Notes: generated by a model not told the origin, from the letters alone. DNA of 31,426 nucleotides from DATILL01 sp035476575 (GCA_035476575.1 DATILL010000023.1:1-31426), one strand, 5' to 3'; shown: positions 1 through 8,913, numbered from the stretch's first letter. A program made the numbers and translations.

Positions 1-179
1 GGACCAACGACAGGTCACCACAACGCCGAGAGGTGACCACACGGGGAGCCGGACCAACGACAGGTGACCACAACGCCGAGAGGTGACCACACGGGGAGCC
101 GGACCAACGACAGGTGACCACAAGGCCGAGAGGTGACCACACGGGCGGGGGCGGCAACGAAAGGTCACCACAACGCGCC
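1..179. repeat. 50-bp tandem repeat array at window edge
   Basis: Units 1-50 and 51-100 differ by a single base. A third unit runs from 101 and diverges after about 144, and a partial fourth with the same core lies at about 157-179. Each unit contains two copies of an aggtgaccaca-like core about 20-30 bp apart. The array ends just before the stop codon of the minus-strand zur gene and may continue beyond the window. No coding role is evident. Confidence 0.9.
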
Positions 180-187
180 CAGGGGAC

Positions 188-577
188 CTACGAGCGGGCG
201 CAGCCGGTGCAGGTGCCGAAGACCTCGACGGTGTGGTCGACGTCGGAGAAGCCCTGCTCGGCGGCCACCTGCTGGGTCCACCGTTCGACCGCCCGGCCCT
301 CGATCTCCACGGTCAGCCCGCAGCCCCGGCAGACCAGATGATGATGGTGCCCGTCGCCGCACCGCCGGTACAGCGTCTCGCCCTCGGGAGTGTGCAGGAC
401 GTCGACCGTACCTGCGCTGGCCAGCCCCTGCAGGTGCCGGTACACCGTGGTCAGCCCCACCGGCTCGCCCCGCTGGCGGAGCTCGGCGTACACGTCCTGC
501 GCGCTGCGGAACGTGCCGGACGCGCTCAGCACCGCCTGCACGGCCTCGCCCTGCCGCGTGGTCCTGGCCCGGGTCAT
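188..577 (-). CDS. zur: Fur-family zinc uptake regulator (Zur)
   Basis: This is a 129-residue Fur-superfamily repressor, most like actinobacterial Zur, which binds DNA when loaded with zinc and represses zinc-uptake genes. The winged helix includes the recognition stretch LTTVYRHLQGL at 42-52. The dimerisation half has a His run at 77-80 followed by CRGC (Cys83, Cys86), and a second CTGC pair (Cys123, Cys126) near the C-terminus; together these form the structural zinc site of the family. The ATG at 577 starts MTRARTTRQG, and the much longer open frame upstream runs antisense through the next gene and is ignored. It is divergent from the next gene with about 110 bp between. Subfamily assignment (Zur rather than Fur or PerR) rests on the HHHHLVCRGCG motif. 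No znu transporter or clear Zur box is visible in the window. Confidence 0.88.
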   Translation of the reverse strand: MTRARTTRQGEAVQAVLSASGTFRSAQDVYAELRQRGEPVGLTTVYRHLQGLASAGTVDVLHTPEGETLYRRCGDGHHHHLVCRGCGLTVEIEGRAVERWTQQVAAEQGFSDVDHTVEVFGTCTGCARS

Positions 578-689
578 CGCCACCTCCGTGCAGGTGACGG
601 TATCGGACGACGCACCTGATGCCACCCACCGAGGGCGCTGGCGCCCGGCGGTAAGCTCGCCGCTTCGGTACTGACGCTTGGCGGGGGCG

Positions 690-3044
690 ATGATCGACGC
701 GGAATGGCTGCGCGGGCTCGGCGAGGAGGCCCTAGCGGCGCTGCTGCTACGGCGACCGGAGACGATCGTGCCGCCCCGGCCAGTGTCCCTCGGCGAGCTC
801 GCCGAACGGCTCGTCCAACCCGCCTCGGTGATCAGCGCGCTGCGCCGGCTCGACCGGCCGACGCTGCAGGTGACCGAGGCGGTCGCGGCCCTCGGCGGCG
901 AGCCGGAACGGGCCGCGCTCGACACGCTGCTCGGCACCGCCGACCCGCTCCGGTCGGCGGCCGTCGAGCGGTCGCTGGACACCCTCCGGCGGCACGGCCT
1001 GCTCCACGAGCGGGATGGCCGGCTGTGCCTCGTCGAGCCGGCCCGGCACGCCTGGCTCGGACCGCTTGGGCTCGGACCGCCCGCCGCGGACCTGCTCACC
1101 GACACCAAGGCCGACGACCTGCGGGTGCTCACCCGCAACCTGGGAACCACCTCGGCCAACCGCAAGGCCGACATGCTCGCCGCCGTGCTCGCCGTGCTGC
1201 GGGACGCCCCGCGCATCCGCCTGCTGGCCCGGGCCGCGCCGCCGGTCACCCAGGAGATCCTGCTACGGGTGGCCGAGACCGGCGAGCTGGTCGAGGATCA
1301 CACCCACTTCTCGCTGCCGTACGGACGGCCGAGCACACCGCTGCACTGGGCGGCCGAGCGCGGGCTGCTGCTGCGGGCCGGCGAGTGGAGCGGGCAGTGG
1401 CAGATGCCCGCCGAGGTGGCGCTGGCCCTGCGCGGCGAGGGTTACACCGCGCCGTTCGAGCCGGAGCCGCCGCCGGTGCGCCGTACCCCCGTCGACACGG
1501 CCGCCATCGAGCGGGACTGCGCCGCTGCCGGCTCGGCCATGATGCGGCACGTCGCGGCGATCCTGGACGAGGCGGGACGGACGCCGGTGCCGCTGCTCAA
1601 GGCGGGTGGGGTCGGCGTGCGTGAGCTGCGCCGGCTCGGCAAGCGGCTCGGCTGCCCGACCGGGGAGGTCCGGATGGCCCTCGCGGTCGCGTCCCGGGCC
1701 GGGCTGCTCGGCCTGTCGGAGGGCGGCGCCGTCCCGTTGGAGGAGTACGACGAGTGGCTGCGGGCCGAGCCCGGGGAACGGCTGGCCGAGCTCATCCGGG
1801 CCTGGTGGAAGCTGCCGTACGCGCCGCTGGCCGCGGCGGAGGAGGCATGGGAGCCGGCGGATCTCGGGATCGGGGTGGAGGACCTGCGGTGCCGGCTGGT
1901 GGCCGAGGTGGCGGCCGAGCCGGGCAGCGCGCCCACCCAGCCGGCCGAGCTGGTCGCCCGGGTGCTGTGGCGGCAGCCGTACCTGTACCGGGGCCCGGAC
2001 CCGACCGACGCCGGCACCGCCTGCCTGGCCGAGGCCGGGCTGCTCGGGGTGCTGGGCGCCGGCGCGGTGAGCCCGGCGGGCCGGGCCCTGCTGGCCGGTG
2101 GCGAGGGGCTGGCCGACGCGCTGGCGGGGACCGGCAGCCTGCAGGCGACGGTCCGGCTCCAGGCCGACCTGACCGCTCTCGTGGCGGGCACCCCGACCGC
2201 CGAGCTAGCCGACCTGCTCGACCTGGTGGCCGACCGGGAGACCGCGGGGGTGGCCTGGACCTGGCGGTTCGGCCCGGCCAGCGTGCGGCGGGCGTTCGAC
2301 GCCGGGCAGGACGCGGACGGGCTGCTGGCCAGGCTCGACGCGGCGGCCGTCGGCAGCGTGCCGCAGCCGCTGGCGTACCTCATCCGCGACGTGGCCCGCC
2401 GGCACGGCGCCGTACGGGGCAGAGAGGTCGCCTGCGTGCTGCGCTGCGACGACGGAAGGCTGCTGGCCGAGATCGCGGCCGACCGCCGGCTGCTGCCGCT
2501 CGGCCTGCACGCGGTAGCGCCGACCGTGCTAACCGGGGTCCGGCCGCTGGCCGAGACGGTGGCCGCGCTGCGTGCCGCGGGGTACGCGCCGCTGGCCGAG
2601 CAGCCGGACGGCACCCCGATCGTGGAGTCGGCGGGCCGGCACCGGATCGCCGCCCCGCGACGCCGGACGAGACCCGCACCGAGGCGCACCGAGGCTGACC
2701 GGGCCAGCCCCGACGAGCTCGGCGCGCTGGCCCGCACGCTGCTCGACCAGCCGGACACCGTCCTCGCGGTCGCCGACTCCGGCGGCTCCACCACGCTGGC
2801 GGTCATCCGGACCTACGCCCGGCACCTCGTCGACGTTGAATGCCGCATCCTGGCGCACGCCGTCGAGCACGGCGGCCCGGTGACCATCGACTACGTCAAC
2901 CAGAACGGCGCGCACAGCCGCCGGGTGGTCGAGGGCGCGACGCTGTCCGGGACAACCCTGTTCGCCTGGTGCCAGCTTCGCCAGGACGACCGGATGTTCA
3001 GCCTCGGCAGGATCCGCGCGGTCAGCGCGGGCGCGGCGTCCTGA
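690..3044 (+). CDS. helicase-associated / WYL-domain protein
   Basis: A 784-residue protein resembling the actinobacterial 'helicase-associated domain' family (Helicase_C_3), which often neighbours an XPB-type helicase gene. No Walker A or DEAD motif is visible, so it is not itself a helicase. Residues about 570-645 contain the conserved block with LLAEIAADRRLLPLGL and GVRPLAETVAALRAAGY. The last 60 residues look like a WYL-type beta fold (VTIDYVNQNG, then RRVVEG, then MFSLGRIRAV). The N-terminal two thirds are rich in winged-helix-like segments. ATG at 690 is chosen; an in-frame TTG at 678 would add four residues. Its role in DNA repair or transcription is inferred from family context only. 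Its 3' end overlaps the convergent vapC remnant by about 20 bp. Confidence 0.8.
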   Translation: MIDAEWLRGLGEEALAALLLRRPETIVPPRPVSLGELAERLVQPASVISALRRLDRPTLQVTEAVAALGGEPERAALDTLLGTADPLRSAAVERSLDTLRRHGLLHERDGRLCLVEPARHAWLGPLGLGPPAADLLTDTKADDLRVLTRNLGTTSANRKADMLAAVLAVLRDAPRIRLLARAAPPVTQEILLRVAETGELVEDHTHFSLPYGRPSTPLHWAAERGLLLRAGEWSGQWQMPAEVALALRGEGYTAPFEPEPPPVRRTPVDTAAIERDCAAAGSAMMRHVAAILDEAGRTPVPLLKAGGVGVRELRRLGKRLGCPTGEVRMALAVASRAGLLGLSEGGAVPLEEYDEWLRAEPGERLAELIRAWWKLPYAPLAAAEEAWEPADLGIGVEDLRCRLVAEVAAEPGSAPTQPAELVARVLWRQPYLYRGPDPTDAGTACLAEAGLLGVLGAGAVSPAGRALLAGGEGLADALAGTGSLQATVRLQADLTALVAGTPTAELADLLDLVADRETAGVAWTWRFGPASVRRAFDAGQDADGLLARLDAAAVGSVPQPLAYLIRDVARRHGAVRGREVACVLRCDDGRLLAEIAADRRLLPLGLHAVAPTVLTGVRPLAETVAALRAAGYAPLAEQPDGTPIVESAGRHRIAAPRRRTRPAPRRTEADRASPDELGALARTLLDQPDTVLAVADSGGSTTLAVIRTYARHLVDVECRILAHAVEHGGPVTIDYVNQNGAHSRRVVEGATLSGTTLFAWCQLRQDDRMFSLGRIRAVSAGAAS

Positions 3045-3514
3045 GCCGTCCGTTGGCCGACATAGCTGTGCCCCGGCCTGTGCCGGGGTCGAGACCCAGC
3101 CGCTTGACCAGATCTGTTGGCGACTCGGCTAAGCCTGCGGCGAGCAACTGGCGATCAGCGCTGGCCAGGGGTGCGTCGACGGCCCGAGCCGCAGCGGCGA
3201 ACGCGGCGTCAGAGAAGGTCAGACCGTGTGTGGCGGCCAGCATCGCGGTGGATCGGTGCCAGCCCAGGTCGGGTATGAGCGGCGGCCCCACAGATGACCA
3301 CCAGCGTGTCGAGCTGATCGGCCACGTCCACCGCCGACCAGCGCAGCGACCGGGTCAGGATGTTGCCCAGCTCGTAGAAGGTCAGGTCGAGCAGATAGGC
3401 CCTGAGCCGGTGCCGCAGGTGGGCGGCAAGGATGGCCCGGGACTCAGCGACCTCGGTCTCGCCCTCTGCGTGGAACCACCTCAGCAGCACTGAGGTGTCG
3501 ACGACGACGGTCAT
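3022..3514 (-). pseudogene. VapC-type PIN-domain toxin, frameshifted
   Basis: The first frame (from ATG 3514) reads MTVVVDTSVLLRWFHAEGE, the typical PIN N-terminus with the first catalytic Asp, and continues through FYELGNILTRSL, which carries the conserved Glu. Family similarity stops near the CCCC run at 3286-3289 (GGGG on the coding strand) and resumes in another frame with GPPLIPDLGWH and LTFSDAAFAAAAR, which holds the later acidic residues, ending in KRLGL. Removing one G from the run restores a single reading frame of normal VapC length. PIN toxins are RNases. As written the gene cannot make an intact one, unless the extra base is a sequencing error. The start ATG overlaps the antitoxin stop (ATGA). 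Confidence 0.75.
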
Positions 3515-3747
3515 CTCCGTCCGTCGCGGCCAGCCCGGACCAGATCGGCCGAGTCGAACCGGCCAGCCCGGGCAAACCGCTCGCGGGACTGCTCGACCGC
3601 CGCGGACCTCGCCGCGGGATCCCGCCGATCAAGCTCGCGACGCGCGGCCAAGGCCAGCAGCGCGCTGCGGCTGGTAGACCGGCGGCGTGCCTCGACGTCG
3701 AGCCGTTCCAACAGATCGTCAGGGAGCGACACCATCACCTTGGACAC
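3511..3747 (-). CDS. VapB-like ribbon-helix-helix antitoxin
   Basis: A 78-residue protein starting at GTG 3747. The N-terminal MSKVMVSLPDDLLERLDVE gives the beta-strand and helix of a ribbon-helix-helix DNA-binding domain, followed by RSTSRSALLALAARREL. The C-terminal half is charged and would be the toxin-binding segment. Its stop overlaps the start of the adjacent PIN toxin by four bases, the usual antitoxin-first coupling. The family represses its own promoter and neutralises the partner RNase. The open frame extends upstream to 3816 but that part is not RHH-like. The antitoxin appears intact while its toxin is frameshifted. Confidence 0.8.
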   Translation of the reverse strand: MSKVMVSLPDDLLERLDVEARRRSTSRSALLALAARRELDRRDPAARSAAVEQSRERFARAGRFDSADLVRAGRDGRR

Positions 3748-3819
3748 ACTGGCCCTTGACCATACCGGCCTTTGGGAATACTGGGAGTATGTCCACGGGG
3801 TGTTGCCCGGGGCCAAGGG

Positions 3820-3863
3820 AAAAACCGAGGGCCCCGCGACCTCGTGCTGATCGCGGGGCCCTC
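3820..3863 (-). terminator. intrinsic terminator of ssrA
   Basis: A perfect 13-bp GC-rich stem (3827-3839 with 3851-3863) and an 11-nt loop is followed on the minus strand by GGTTTTT. It lies about 20 bp past the tmRNA 3' end and would end its transcription. Confidence 0.9.
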
Positions 3864-3884
3864 GTTTCCCAGGGGTCTAGCGTG

Positions 3885-4253
3885 TGGAGGTGGCGGGAAT
3901 CGAACCCGCGTCCCCCGTCGCCTCAACAGGGCTTCTCCGGGCGCAGCCTGTGTGTCGCTCTGCTCGGCCCCAGCGCTTCCTCAGGCACATCGCTGACAGG
4001 CCCAGTCACTGTCTGCTGTCCCGGCCGGCTCCGTGACCGAGCCTACCGGTGAGCCCTCCTCGCTGACGCCAGGAACCGGGACGGAGGGCGCTCCCGGCCT
4101 GACGGACGTCCTAGCTAGCCTCAGGCGGCGAGCTGGAAGTCAGTGCGCTGATTGGCGGCACTTATTGGTTTCCAGGGATGGTTTTCGAGGTCACCCTGGC
4201 TCCTCGGCCCGCTTCCCCTGCCTCGACGTCCGGAGTCGAGACCATTCACCCCC
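3885..4253 (-). ncRNA. ssrA: transfer-messenger RNA (tmRNA)
   Basis: Both tRNA-like ends are clear. The 5' end begins GGGGGUGAAUGGUCUCGAC and its first seven bases pair with CACCUCC at the 3' end, next to a T arm containing GGUUCGAUUCCCGCC. The resume region AAUAAGU is followed by the tag frame AANQRTDFQLAA and a UGA stop. Length is about 369 nt. CCA is not encoded: the bases after the discriminator A read CAC, so the tail would be added by nucleotidyltransferase. With SmpB (13642-14106) it rescues stalled ribosomes and tags the nascent chains for proteolysis. It is separated from smpB by about 9.4 kb, whereas the two are commonly close in actinobacteria. Confidence 0.97.
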
Positions 4254-4271
4254 TTGCGTGCAGCTCACCAC

Positions 4272-4299
4272 AGCGTAACGGTCAGACGTCCCTTGTTCA
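4272..4299 (-). promoter_or_regulatory. putative ssrA promoter
   Basis: On the minus strand TGAACA (4294-4299) and TACGCT (4272-4277) are separated by 16 bp. The -10 fits TANNNT and lies 19 bp before the mature tmRNA 5' end, which leaves a short leader to be trimmed. The -35 match is partial. Confidence 0.45.
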
Positions 4300-4469
4300 T
4301 CCCGAAATCCCGTGACATCGTCGGGACATGCCCGCTCCTGCCCTCCTCGGTGGCGCGGCTACACGTCGACCTCGGCCGGGTCGACAGCACCCTGGGTCCG
4401 ACCTACTGAAACGCCCGGCCGTCAGCAACGACGCGATCGCCGTAGCCACGACCCGATCGGAGCCGAGGC

Positions 4470-5114
4470 GTGACCACCGCCCAGCTTGCTGCACTGATCC
4501 TGCTCGGCATGTTCCACGGGGTCAACCCAGGCATGGGCTGGCTGTTCGCGGTGTCCACCGGCATGCAGGAGAGGAGCCGGTGGGCGCTGCTGTCGGTGCT
4601 GCCGTTCATCGCGCTCGGGCACGAGGCGTCGGTGGGGCTGGTCGCCGTCCTGGTCACGATGACCGACGCGGTGGTCGCACCGAAGATCGTGATCCTGGTC
4701 GGCGGGGCGGTGCTGGTGCTGTTTGGGCTGCGCCAGCTCCTGTCCGAGCGGCACCTGCGCTGGGCCGGGATGCGGCTCGGCCGCTGGCAGCTCGCCGGAT
4801 GGTCGTTCCTGATGTCATCGGCCCACGGGGCCGGGCTGATGCTGGTGCCGGTGATCATGATGTCCGGCGCGGCGGAGGCGCACGTGCACCCGATGGGGGC
4901 CAGCCCGGCCGGGTCGCTCGGACCGGCGGCGCTCTACGGCGCGCTGGCCGCCGCGGTGCACTCGGCGGCGATGATCGTGACGACGGCCGCGGTCGCCATC
5001 GCGGTGTACCAGGTGCTCGGGCTCGGCATCCTGCGCCGGGCCTGGGTCGACCTGGACCGGGTGTGGGGGTTCGCCCTGGTCGGCGCCGGGACGGCGACCC
5101 TGCTCACGGCATGA
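4470..5114 (+). CDS. polytopic membrane protein, unknown substrate
   Basis: A 214-residue inner-membrane protein with about six hydrophobic helices and no signal peptide. Motifs include MFHGVNPGMGWLFAV near the N-terminus, SFLMSSAHGAGLMLVPV in the middle and a late AVHSAAMIVTTAAVAIAVY helix. The paired His-containing helices (FHGVNP and SAHGAG) and a His-containing loop (AEAHVHP) recall small metal or anion exporter-like membrane proteins, sometimes labelled ArcD-like, but the substrate cannot be deduced. It starts at GTG 4470 after a GCCGAGG ribosome site. It is transcribed away from ssrA and its 3' end overlaps the convergent acetyltransferase gene by 11 bp. Confidence 0.75.
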   Translation: MTTAQLAALILLGMFHGVNPGMGWLFAVSTGMQERSRWALLSVLPFIALGHEASVGLVAVLVTMTDAVVAPKIVILVGGAVLVLFGLRQLLSERHLRWAGMRLGRWQLAGWSFLMSSAHGAGLMLVPVIMMSGAAEAHVHPMGASPAGSLGPAALYGALAAAVHSAAMIVTTAAVAIAVYQVLGLGILRRAWVDLDRVWGFALVGAGTATLLTA

Positions 5115-6129
5115 CCGGGCTCACCGGGCTCACCGGGCCGACCGGGCGGTGGTAGGTCACGTACCGCTGGACGGTGGTGAAGCCCAGCCGTTGGTACAGC
5201 CCGAGCGCACCCGCGGCGTTGTCGGCGTCCACGGTGAGCGTGACCCGCCGGTAGCCCCTCGCCCGGGCCGCCGCCAGCGCCGTGCTGACCAACGCCGAGG
5301 CCAGCCCGCGCTTGCGCCAGGCCCGCCGGGTGCCGATCAGGCCGAGGTATGCCGTGCCGGGTCCCACGTCGGCGCCCGCGTCGTCGGCGCCCGCGTCGTC
5401 GGCCGCCTCGCCGTCGTAGCTCATCAGGTACGCCGCCACCGCCGGGTCAGCTCGGTCGCCGTCCAGCACGACGAACGACAGCTCCGGGCAGAACGCCGGG
5501 TGCCCGACCACCGTCTCCCGCCATGTCGCGGGGTCCCGCTCCGCGCTGCCCCAGTGATCCGTGAACGACTCGTTGTGTGCCCGGCGGACCCGGTCCGACA
5601 GGTCCTCGCGGTACGGCGTGACGGCCAGCCCGTCCGCGCCGGCCACCGGCACGTCGACCAGGTCGTGCGCCAGGTGCGCCCAGCACCGGGCCGGCCGTAG
5701 CCCGAACCGGGCGTACAGCCGGGCGGCGCCGTAGCCGTCCGGCGCCAAGGTCTCCAGCACCCCGGGCAGGTCGGTGCCCAGCCCGGCGTACCGCTCGGTC
5801 CCGCGGTCGAGCTGCCAGCCGAGCAGCCGCCGGCCCAGCCCGCGGCCCTGCCAGTCCGGGTGCACCCCGCCCCAGCAGTAGACCCGGACCAGCTCCCGGC
5901 CCGGACCGGTCATGGCCACGACCCCCTGCGCGACGAGCCGGCCGTCCGGCGGCTGCGCGACCAGCGAGTCGGCCGGCGGGTCGAACATCGTGTCGTCGAA
6001 GCTGGCGGCCAGCTCCTCGGCGGACACCAGCTCGTCTGAGCCGGCGTAGCGCTGCTCGGCCCGCACCAGCTCAGCCCAGGCCGGCAGGTCGTCGCGGCGC
6101 AGCGCCCGCCAGGTCAGCTCGTCACTCAT
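5104..6129 (-). CDS. tandem-domain GNAT N-acetyltransferase
   Basis: A 341-residue protein with two GNAT folds. The N-terminal half carries the acetyl-CoA loop in HPDWQGRGLGRRLLGW. The C-terminal half carries RRAWRKRGLASALVSTAL followed by a terminal NAAGALGLYQRLGF motif. The two-domain arrangement is shared with mycothiol synthase MshD, but the neighbours give no link to mycothiol, so the substrate is unknown. ATG at 6129 is chosen; an in-frame GTG at 6138 adds MNQ. A short direct repeat of GATGAGTGA-like sequence overlaps the start. Its tail overlaps the convergent membrane-protein gene by 11 bp, and the last codons are a GLTGLTG-like DNA repeat. Confidence 0.85.
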   Translation of the reverse strand: MSDELTWRALRRDDLPAWAELVRAEQRYAGSDELVSAEELAASFDDTMFDPPADSLVAQPPDGRLVAQGVVAMTGPGRELVRVYCWGGVHPDWQGRGLGRRLLGWQLDRGTERYAGLGTDLPGVLETLAPDGYGAARLYARFGLRPARCWAHLAHDLVDVPVAGADGLAVTPYREDLSDRVRRAHNESFTDHWGSAERDPATWRETVVGHPAFCPELSFVVLDGDRADPAVAAYLMSYDGEAADDAGADDAGADVGPGTAYLGLIGTRRAWRKRGLASALVSTALAAARARGYRRVTLTVDADNAAGALGLYQRLGFTTVQRYVTYHRPVGPVSPVSPVMP

Positions 6130-6322
6130 CTGGTTCACTCAATCTGGTCACTCATCTGGGCGAACGCTACGCCGAAGTCACCGTCGGCTCGCGGGATTTT
6201 GCGTGGCCCGCCGGTAGCTCGGGCAGCACCGCGTGGCCGGACGATCACGGCGTCGGCAACCCATCTGACACGTGCGTGCGCGAAGATTGTTCACTCGTCG
6301 CGCGAATCCGCAGGGAGGCCTC

Positions 6323-7954
6323 ATGAGCCGACCGTTGGTCCGCATCGGGCCAGCGCGGGTCCGGCGCCAGACACCGGCCCTGTTCGCGCACTACCCGATG
6401 AACGGCGACCGCCCGGCGTACGACGAGATGTTCGACGCCGAGGGCGGCACCCGGCCGGCGTACCGGGCGCTGTACGAGGCGCTGGAGCCGGCCAGCCTGG
6501 CCGACCTGCAGGCGCGTTCCGAGGCGCTGGACCGGGCCTTCGTGGACCAGGGGATCACGTTCTCGCTGTCCGGGCAGGAGCGGCCGTTCCCGCTGGACCT
6601 GGTGCCGCGGGTGATCACCGCCGCCGAGTGGGCCAAGCTCGAACGCGGCATCGTGCAGCGGGTGACCGCGCTGGAACGGTTCCTCGCCGACGTCTACGGC
6701 GACGCCGAGATCCTGCGCGACGGCGTGCTGCCCAGGCGGCTGGTCACCTCCTGCGCGCACTTCCACCGGGAGGCCGCCGGGATCGTGCCGCCGAACGGCG
6801 TGCGCATCCACGTCGCCGGGGTCGACCTGGTCCGCGACGGCGAGGGCACCTTCCGGGTGCTGGAGGACAACCTGCGCTGCCCGTCCGGGATGTCCTACGT
6901 GATGGAGAACCGGCGCTCGATGGCGCGGGTCTTCCCCGACCTGTTCGCCACCTACCGGGTCCGGCCGGTCGGCGACTACGCCACCCAGCTTATGCGCGCG
7001 CTGCGGGCCGCCGCGTCACCGAACGAGGCCGACCCGACGGTCGTCGTCCTCACCCCGGGCGTGCACAACGCGGCGTACTTCGAGCACTCCCTGCTGGCCC
7101 GGCAGATGGGCGTGGAGCTGGTCGAGGGCCGCGACCTGTTCTGCCGGGACAACGTGATCTACATGCGCACCACCGAGGGTGAGCGCCCGGTGCACGTGAT
7201 CTACCGGCGGGTCGACGACGAGTTCCTGGATCCGCTGCACTTCCGGCCGGACTCCGTGCTGGGCCTGGCCGGGCTGCTGAACGCCGCCCGGGCGCGCAAC
7301 GTGGTGATCGCCAACGCGGTTGGCAACGGCGTGGGCGATGACAAGCTCGTCTACACCTACGTGCCCGACATGATCCAGTACTACCTCGGCGAGAGACCGC
7401 TGCTGCCGAACGTCGACACGTTCCGCTGCTGGGAGGCGGAGGAGCGGGCGCACGTGCTGCGGCACCTGGCCGAGCTGGTGCTCAAGCCGGTGGAGGGCTC
7501 CGGCGGGTACGGCATCCTGTTCGGGCCGCAGGCGACGACCCGGGAGCTGGCCGCGGCCCGGCGGGCGGTGCGGGCCAACCCGCGCGGCTGGGTCGCCCAG
7601 CCGGTGGTCGCGCTGTCCACCGTCCCGACCAAGATCGGCGACCGGCTGGCGCCGCGGCACGTCGACCTGCGGCCGTTCGCGGTGAACGACGGCGAGTCGG
7701 TGTTCGTGCTGCCCGGCGGGCTGACCCGGGTGGCGCTGCCCGAGGGGAGCCTGGTGGTCAACTCCTCCCAGGGCGGCGGCAGCAAGGACACCTGGGTGCT
7801 GGCCGCCCGCGGCAACGGCGCCGACCGGGAGCTCGGCCAGGCCGCGCTGGCCCGGGTGCAGCCGACCGGCCAGGCCGTCGAGCAGGGTCCGGAGCTGACC
7901 TTCGGCCAGGCCCAGCAGCAGCAACAACAGCAGGCCAAGCGGGACGGTGGCTGA
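6323..7954 (+). CDS. circularly permuted ATP-grasp amidoligase-like
   Basis: A 543-residue member of the DUF404/DUF407 circularly permuted type-2 ATP-grasp family. Recognisable blocks include FHREAAGIVPPNGVRIHVAGVDL, shared by the family, then FRVLEDNLRCPSGMSYV, HVIYRRVDDEFLDPL, and LKPVEGSGGYGILFGP, the glycine-rich nucleotide-binding region. The C-terminal tail is a Gln run. ATG 6323 is preceded by GGGAGG at 6313-6318. It overlaps the next gene by one base (TGATG). Family members form a conserved trio with alpha-E and transglutaminase proteins and are predicted to catalyse ATP-dependent peptide-bond-type ligation; the substrate is unknown. Confidence 0.92.
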   Translation: MSRPLVRIGPARVRRQTPALFAHYPMNGDRPAYDEMFDAEGGTRPAYRALYEALEPASLADLQARSEALDRAFVDQGITFSLSGQERPFPLDLVPRVITAAEWAKLERGIVQRVTALERFLADVYGDAEILRDGVLPRRLVTSCAHFHREAAGIVPPNGVRIHVAGVDLVRDGEGTFRVLEDNLRCPSGMSYVMENRRSMARVFPDLFATYRVRPVGDYATQLMRALRAAASPNEADPTVVVLTPGVHNAAYFEHSLLARQMGVELVEGRDLFCRDNVIYMRTTEGERPVHVIYRRVDDEFLDPLHFRPDSVLGLAGLLNAARARNVVIANAVGNGVGDDKLVYTYVPDMIQYYLGERPLLPNVDTFRCWEAEERAHVLRHLAELVLKPVEGSGGYGILFGPQATTRELAAARRAVRANPRGWVAQPVVALSTVPTKIGDRLAPRHVDLRPFAVNDGESVFVLPGGLTRVALPEGSLVVNSSQGGGSKDTWVLAARGNGADRELGQAALARVQPTGQAVEQGPELTFGQAQQQQQQQAKRDGG

Positions 7955-8913
7955 TGCTGGCCCGCAACGCCGAGTCGCTGTACTGGATCGGCCGGTACGT
8001 CGAGCGGGCCGACGACACCGCGCGCATCCTCGACGTCGGCGTACACCAGTTGCTGGAGGACGCCACCGTGGACCCGGACCGGTCCAGCCGCACCCTGCTG
8101 CGGGTGCTCGGCGTCGAGGCGCCGCCCGGCGTCGACCTCGACGTGTGGTCGCTGACCGAGCTGGTCGCCTACGCCGCAGCCAACCCGAGCTCGATCGTCG
8201 CCTCCCTCACCTCGGCCCGGCAGAACGCCCGCGGCGCCCGCGAGGTGGTGCCGACCGAGATGTGGGAGTGCCTGAACGTGACGTTCAACGGGCTGCCGGA
8301 GCGGCAGCGGTACGCGCGGCGGGTCGGGCCGCACGAGTTCTTCTCCTACGTGGAGGAGCGGGCCGCGATGTTCGCCGGGCTGGCCGACTCGACCATGAGC
8401 CGGGACGACGGCTGGCGCTACCTGGTGCTCGGCCGGTCGGTGGAGCGGGTGGACATGACCGTGCGGCTGCTGCTGTCCCGGGCGGAGGACCGGGCGTCCA
8501 GCCCCGGCTGGCTGACGGTGCTGCGGGCCTGCGGTGCCCACGACACTTACCTGCGCACCTACCGCGGCGCGCTGGACGCCAGCCGGGTGGTGCAGTTCCT
8601 GCTGCTGGGCCGGCTCTTCCCGCGCTCGGTGTTCCACGCGCTGCAGCAGGCGGAGACCTGCCTGGAGGAGCTCGACCACCGGCCCGGCGCGCGGCTCGGT
8701 GCCACCACGGAGGCGCCCCGGCTGCTCGGCCGGGCGCGCAGCGAGCTGGAGTTCCTCCGCCCGGCCGACCTGCTGGACGACCTCGGCCGGCGGCTGACCG
8801 GCCTGCAGCAGACCTGCCGCGAGGTGGGCGAGGCGGTGTCGCTGCAGTACTTCCACTCGGCTCCATGGGTGGCCTGGACCGCTCCGGAGCCGGTTGCTCG
8901 GGAGGTCACATGA
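7954..8913 (+). CDS. alpha-E domain protein (DUF403)
   Basis: A 319-residue, mostly helical protein of the alpha-E family. It begins with the typical MLARNAESLYWIGRYVERADDTARILDV-like signature. Later conserved pieces are LGRSVERVDMTVRLLLSR, LGRLFPRSVFHALQQAETCL and LQYFHSAPWVAW. It is the middle gene of the operon: its ATG overlaps the upstream stop and its TGA overlaps the downstream ATG. The family is thought to work with the ATP-grasp partner, but no activity is assigned. Confidence 0.93.
   Translation: MLARNAESLYWIGRYVERADDTARILDVGVHQLLEDATVDPDRSSRTLLRVLGVEAPPGVDLDVWSLTELVAYAAANPSSIVASLTSARQNARGAREVVPTEMWECLNVTFNGLPERQRYARRVGPHEFFSYVEERAAMFAGLADSTMSRDDGWRYLVLGRSVERVDMTVRLLLSRAEDRASSPGWLTVLRACGAHDTYLRTYRGALDASRVVQFLLLGRLFPRSVFHALQQAETCLEELDHRPGARLGATTEAPRLLGRARSELEFLRPADLLDDLGRRLTGLQQTCREVGEAVSLQYFHSAPWVAWTAPEPVAREVT

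Noticed and set aside
1..179. CRISPR array
   Set aside because: The repeats are head-to-tail 50-bp units without unique spacers.
188..1249. 353-residue reading of the zur frame
   Set aside because: The part beyond 577 runs antisense through the helicase-associated gene and has no family similarity.
1442..2806. Long antisense frame in the helicase-associated gene
   Set aside because: Low-complexity Ser/Arg/Ala shadow of a GC-rich coding sequence.
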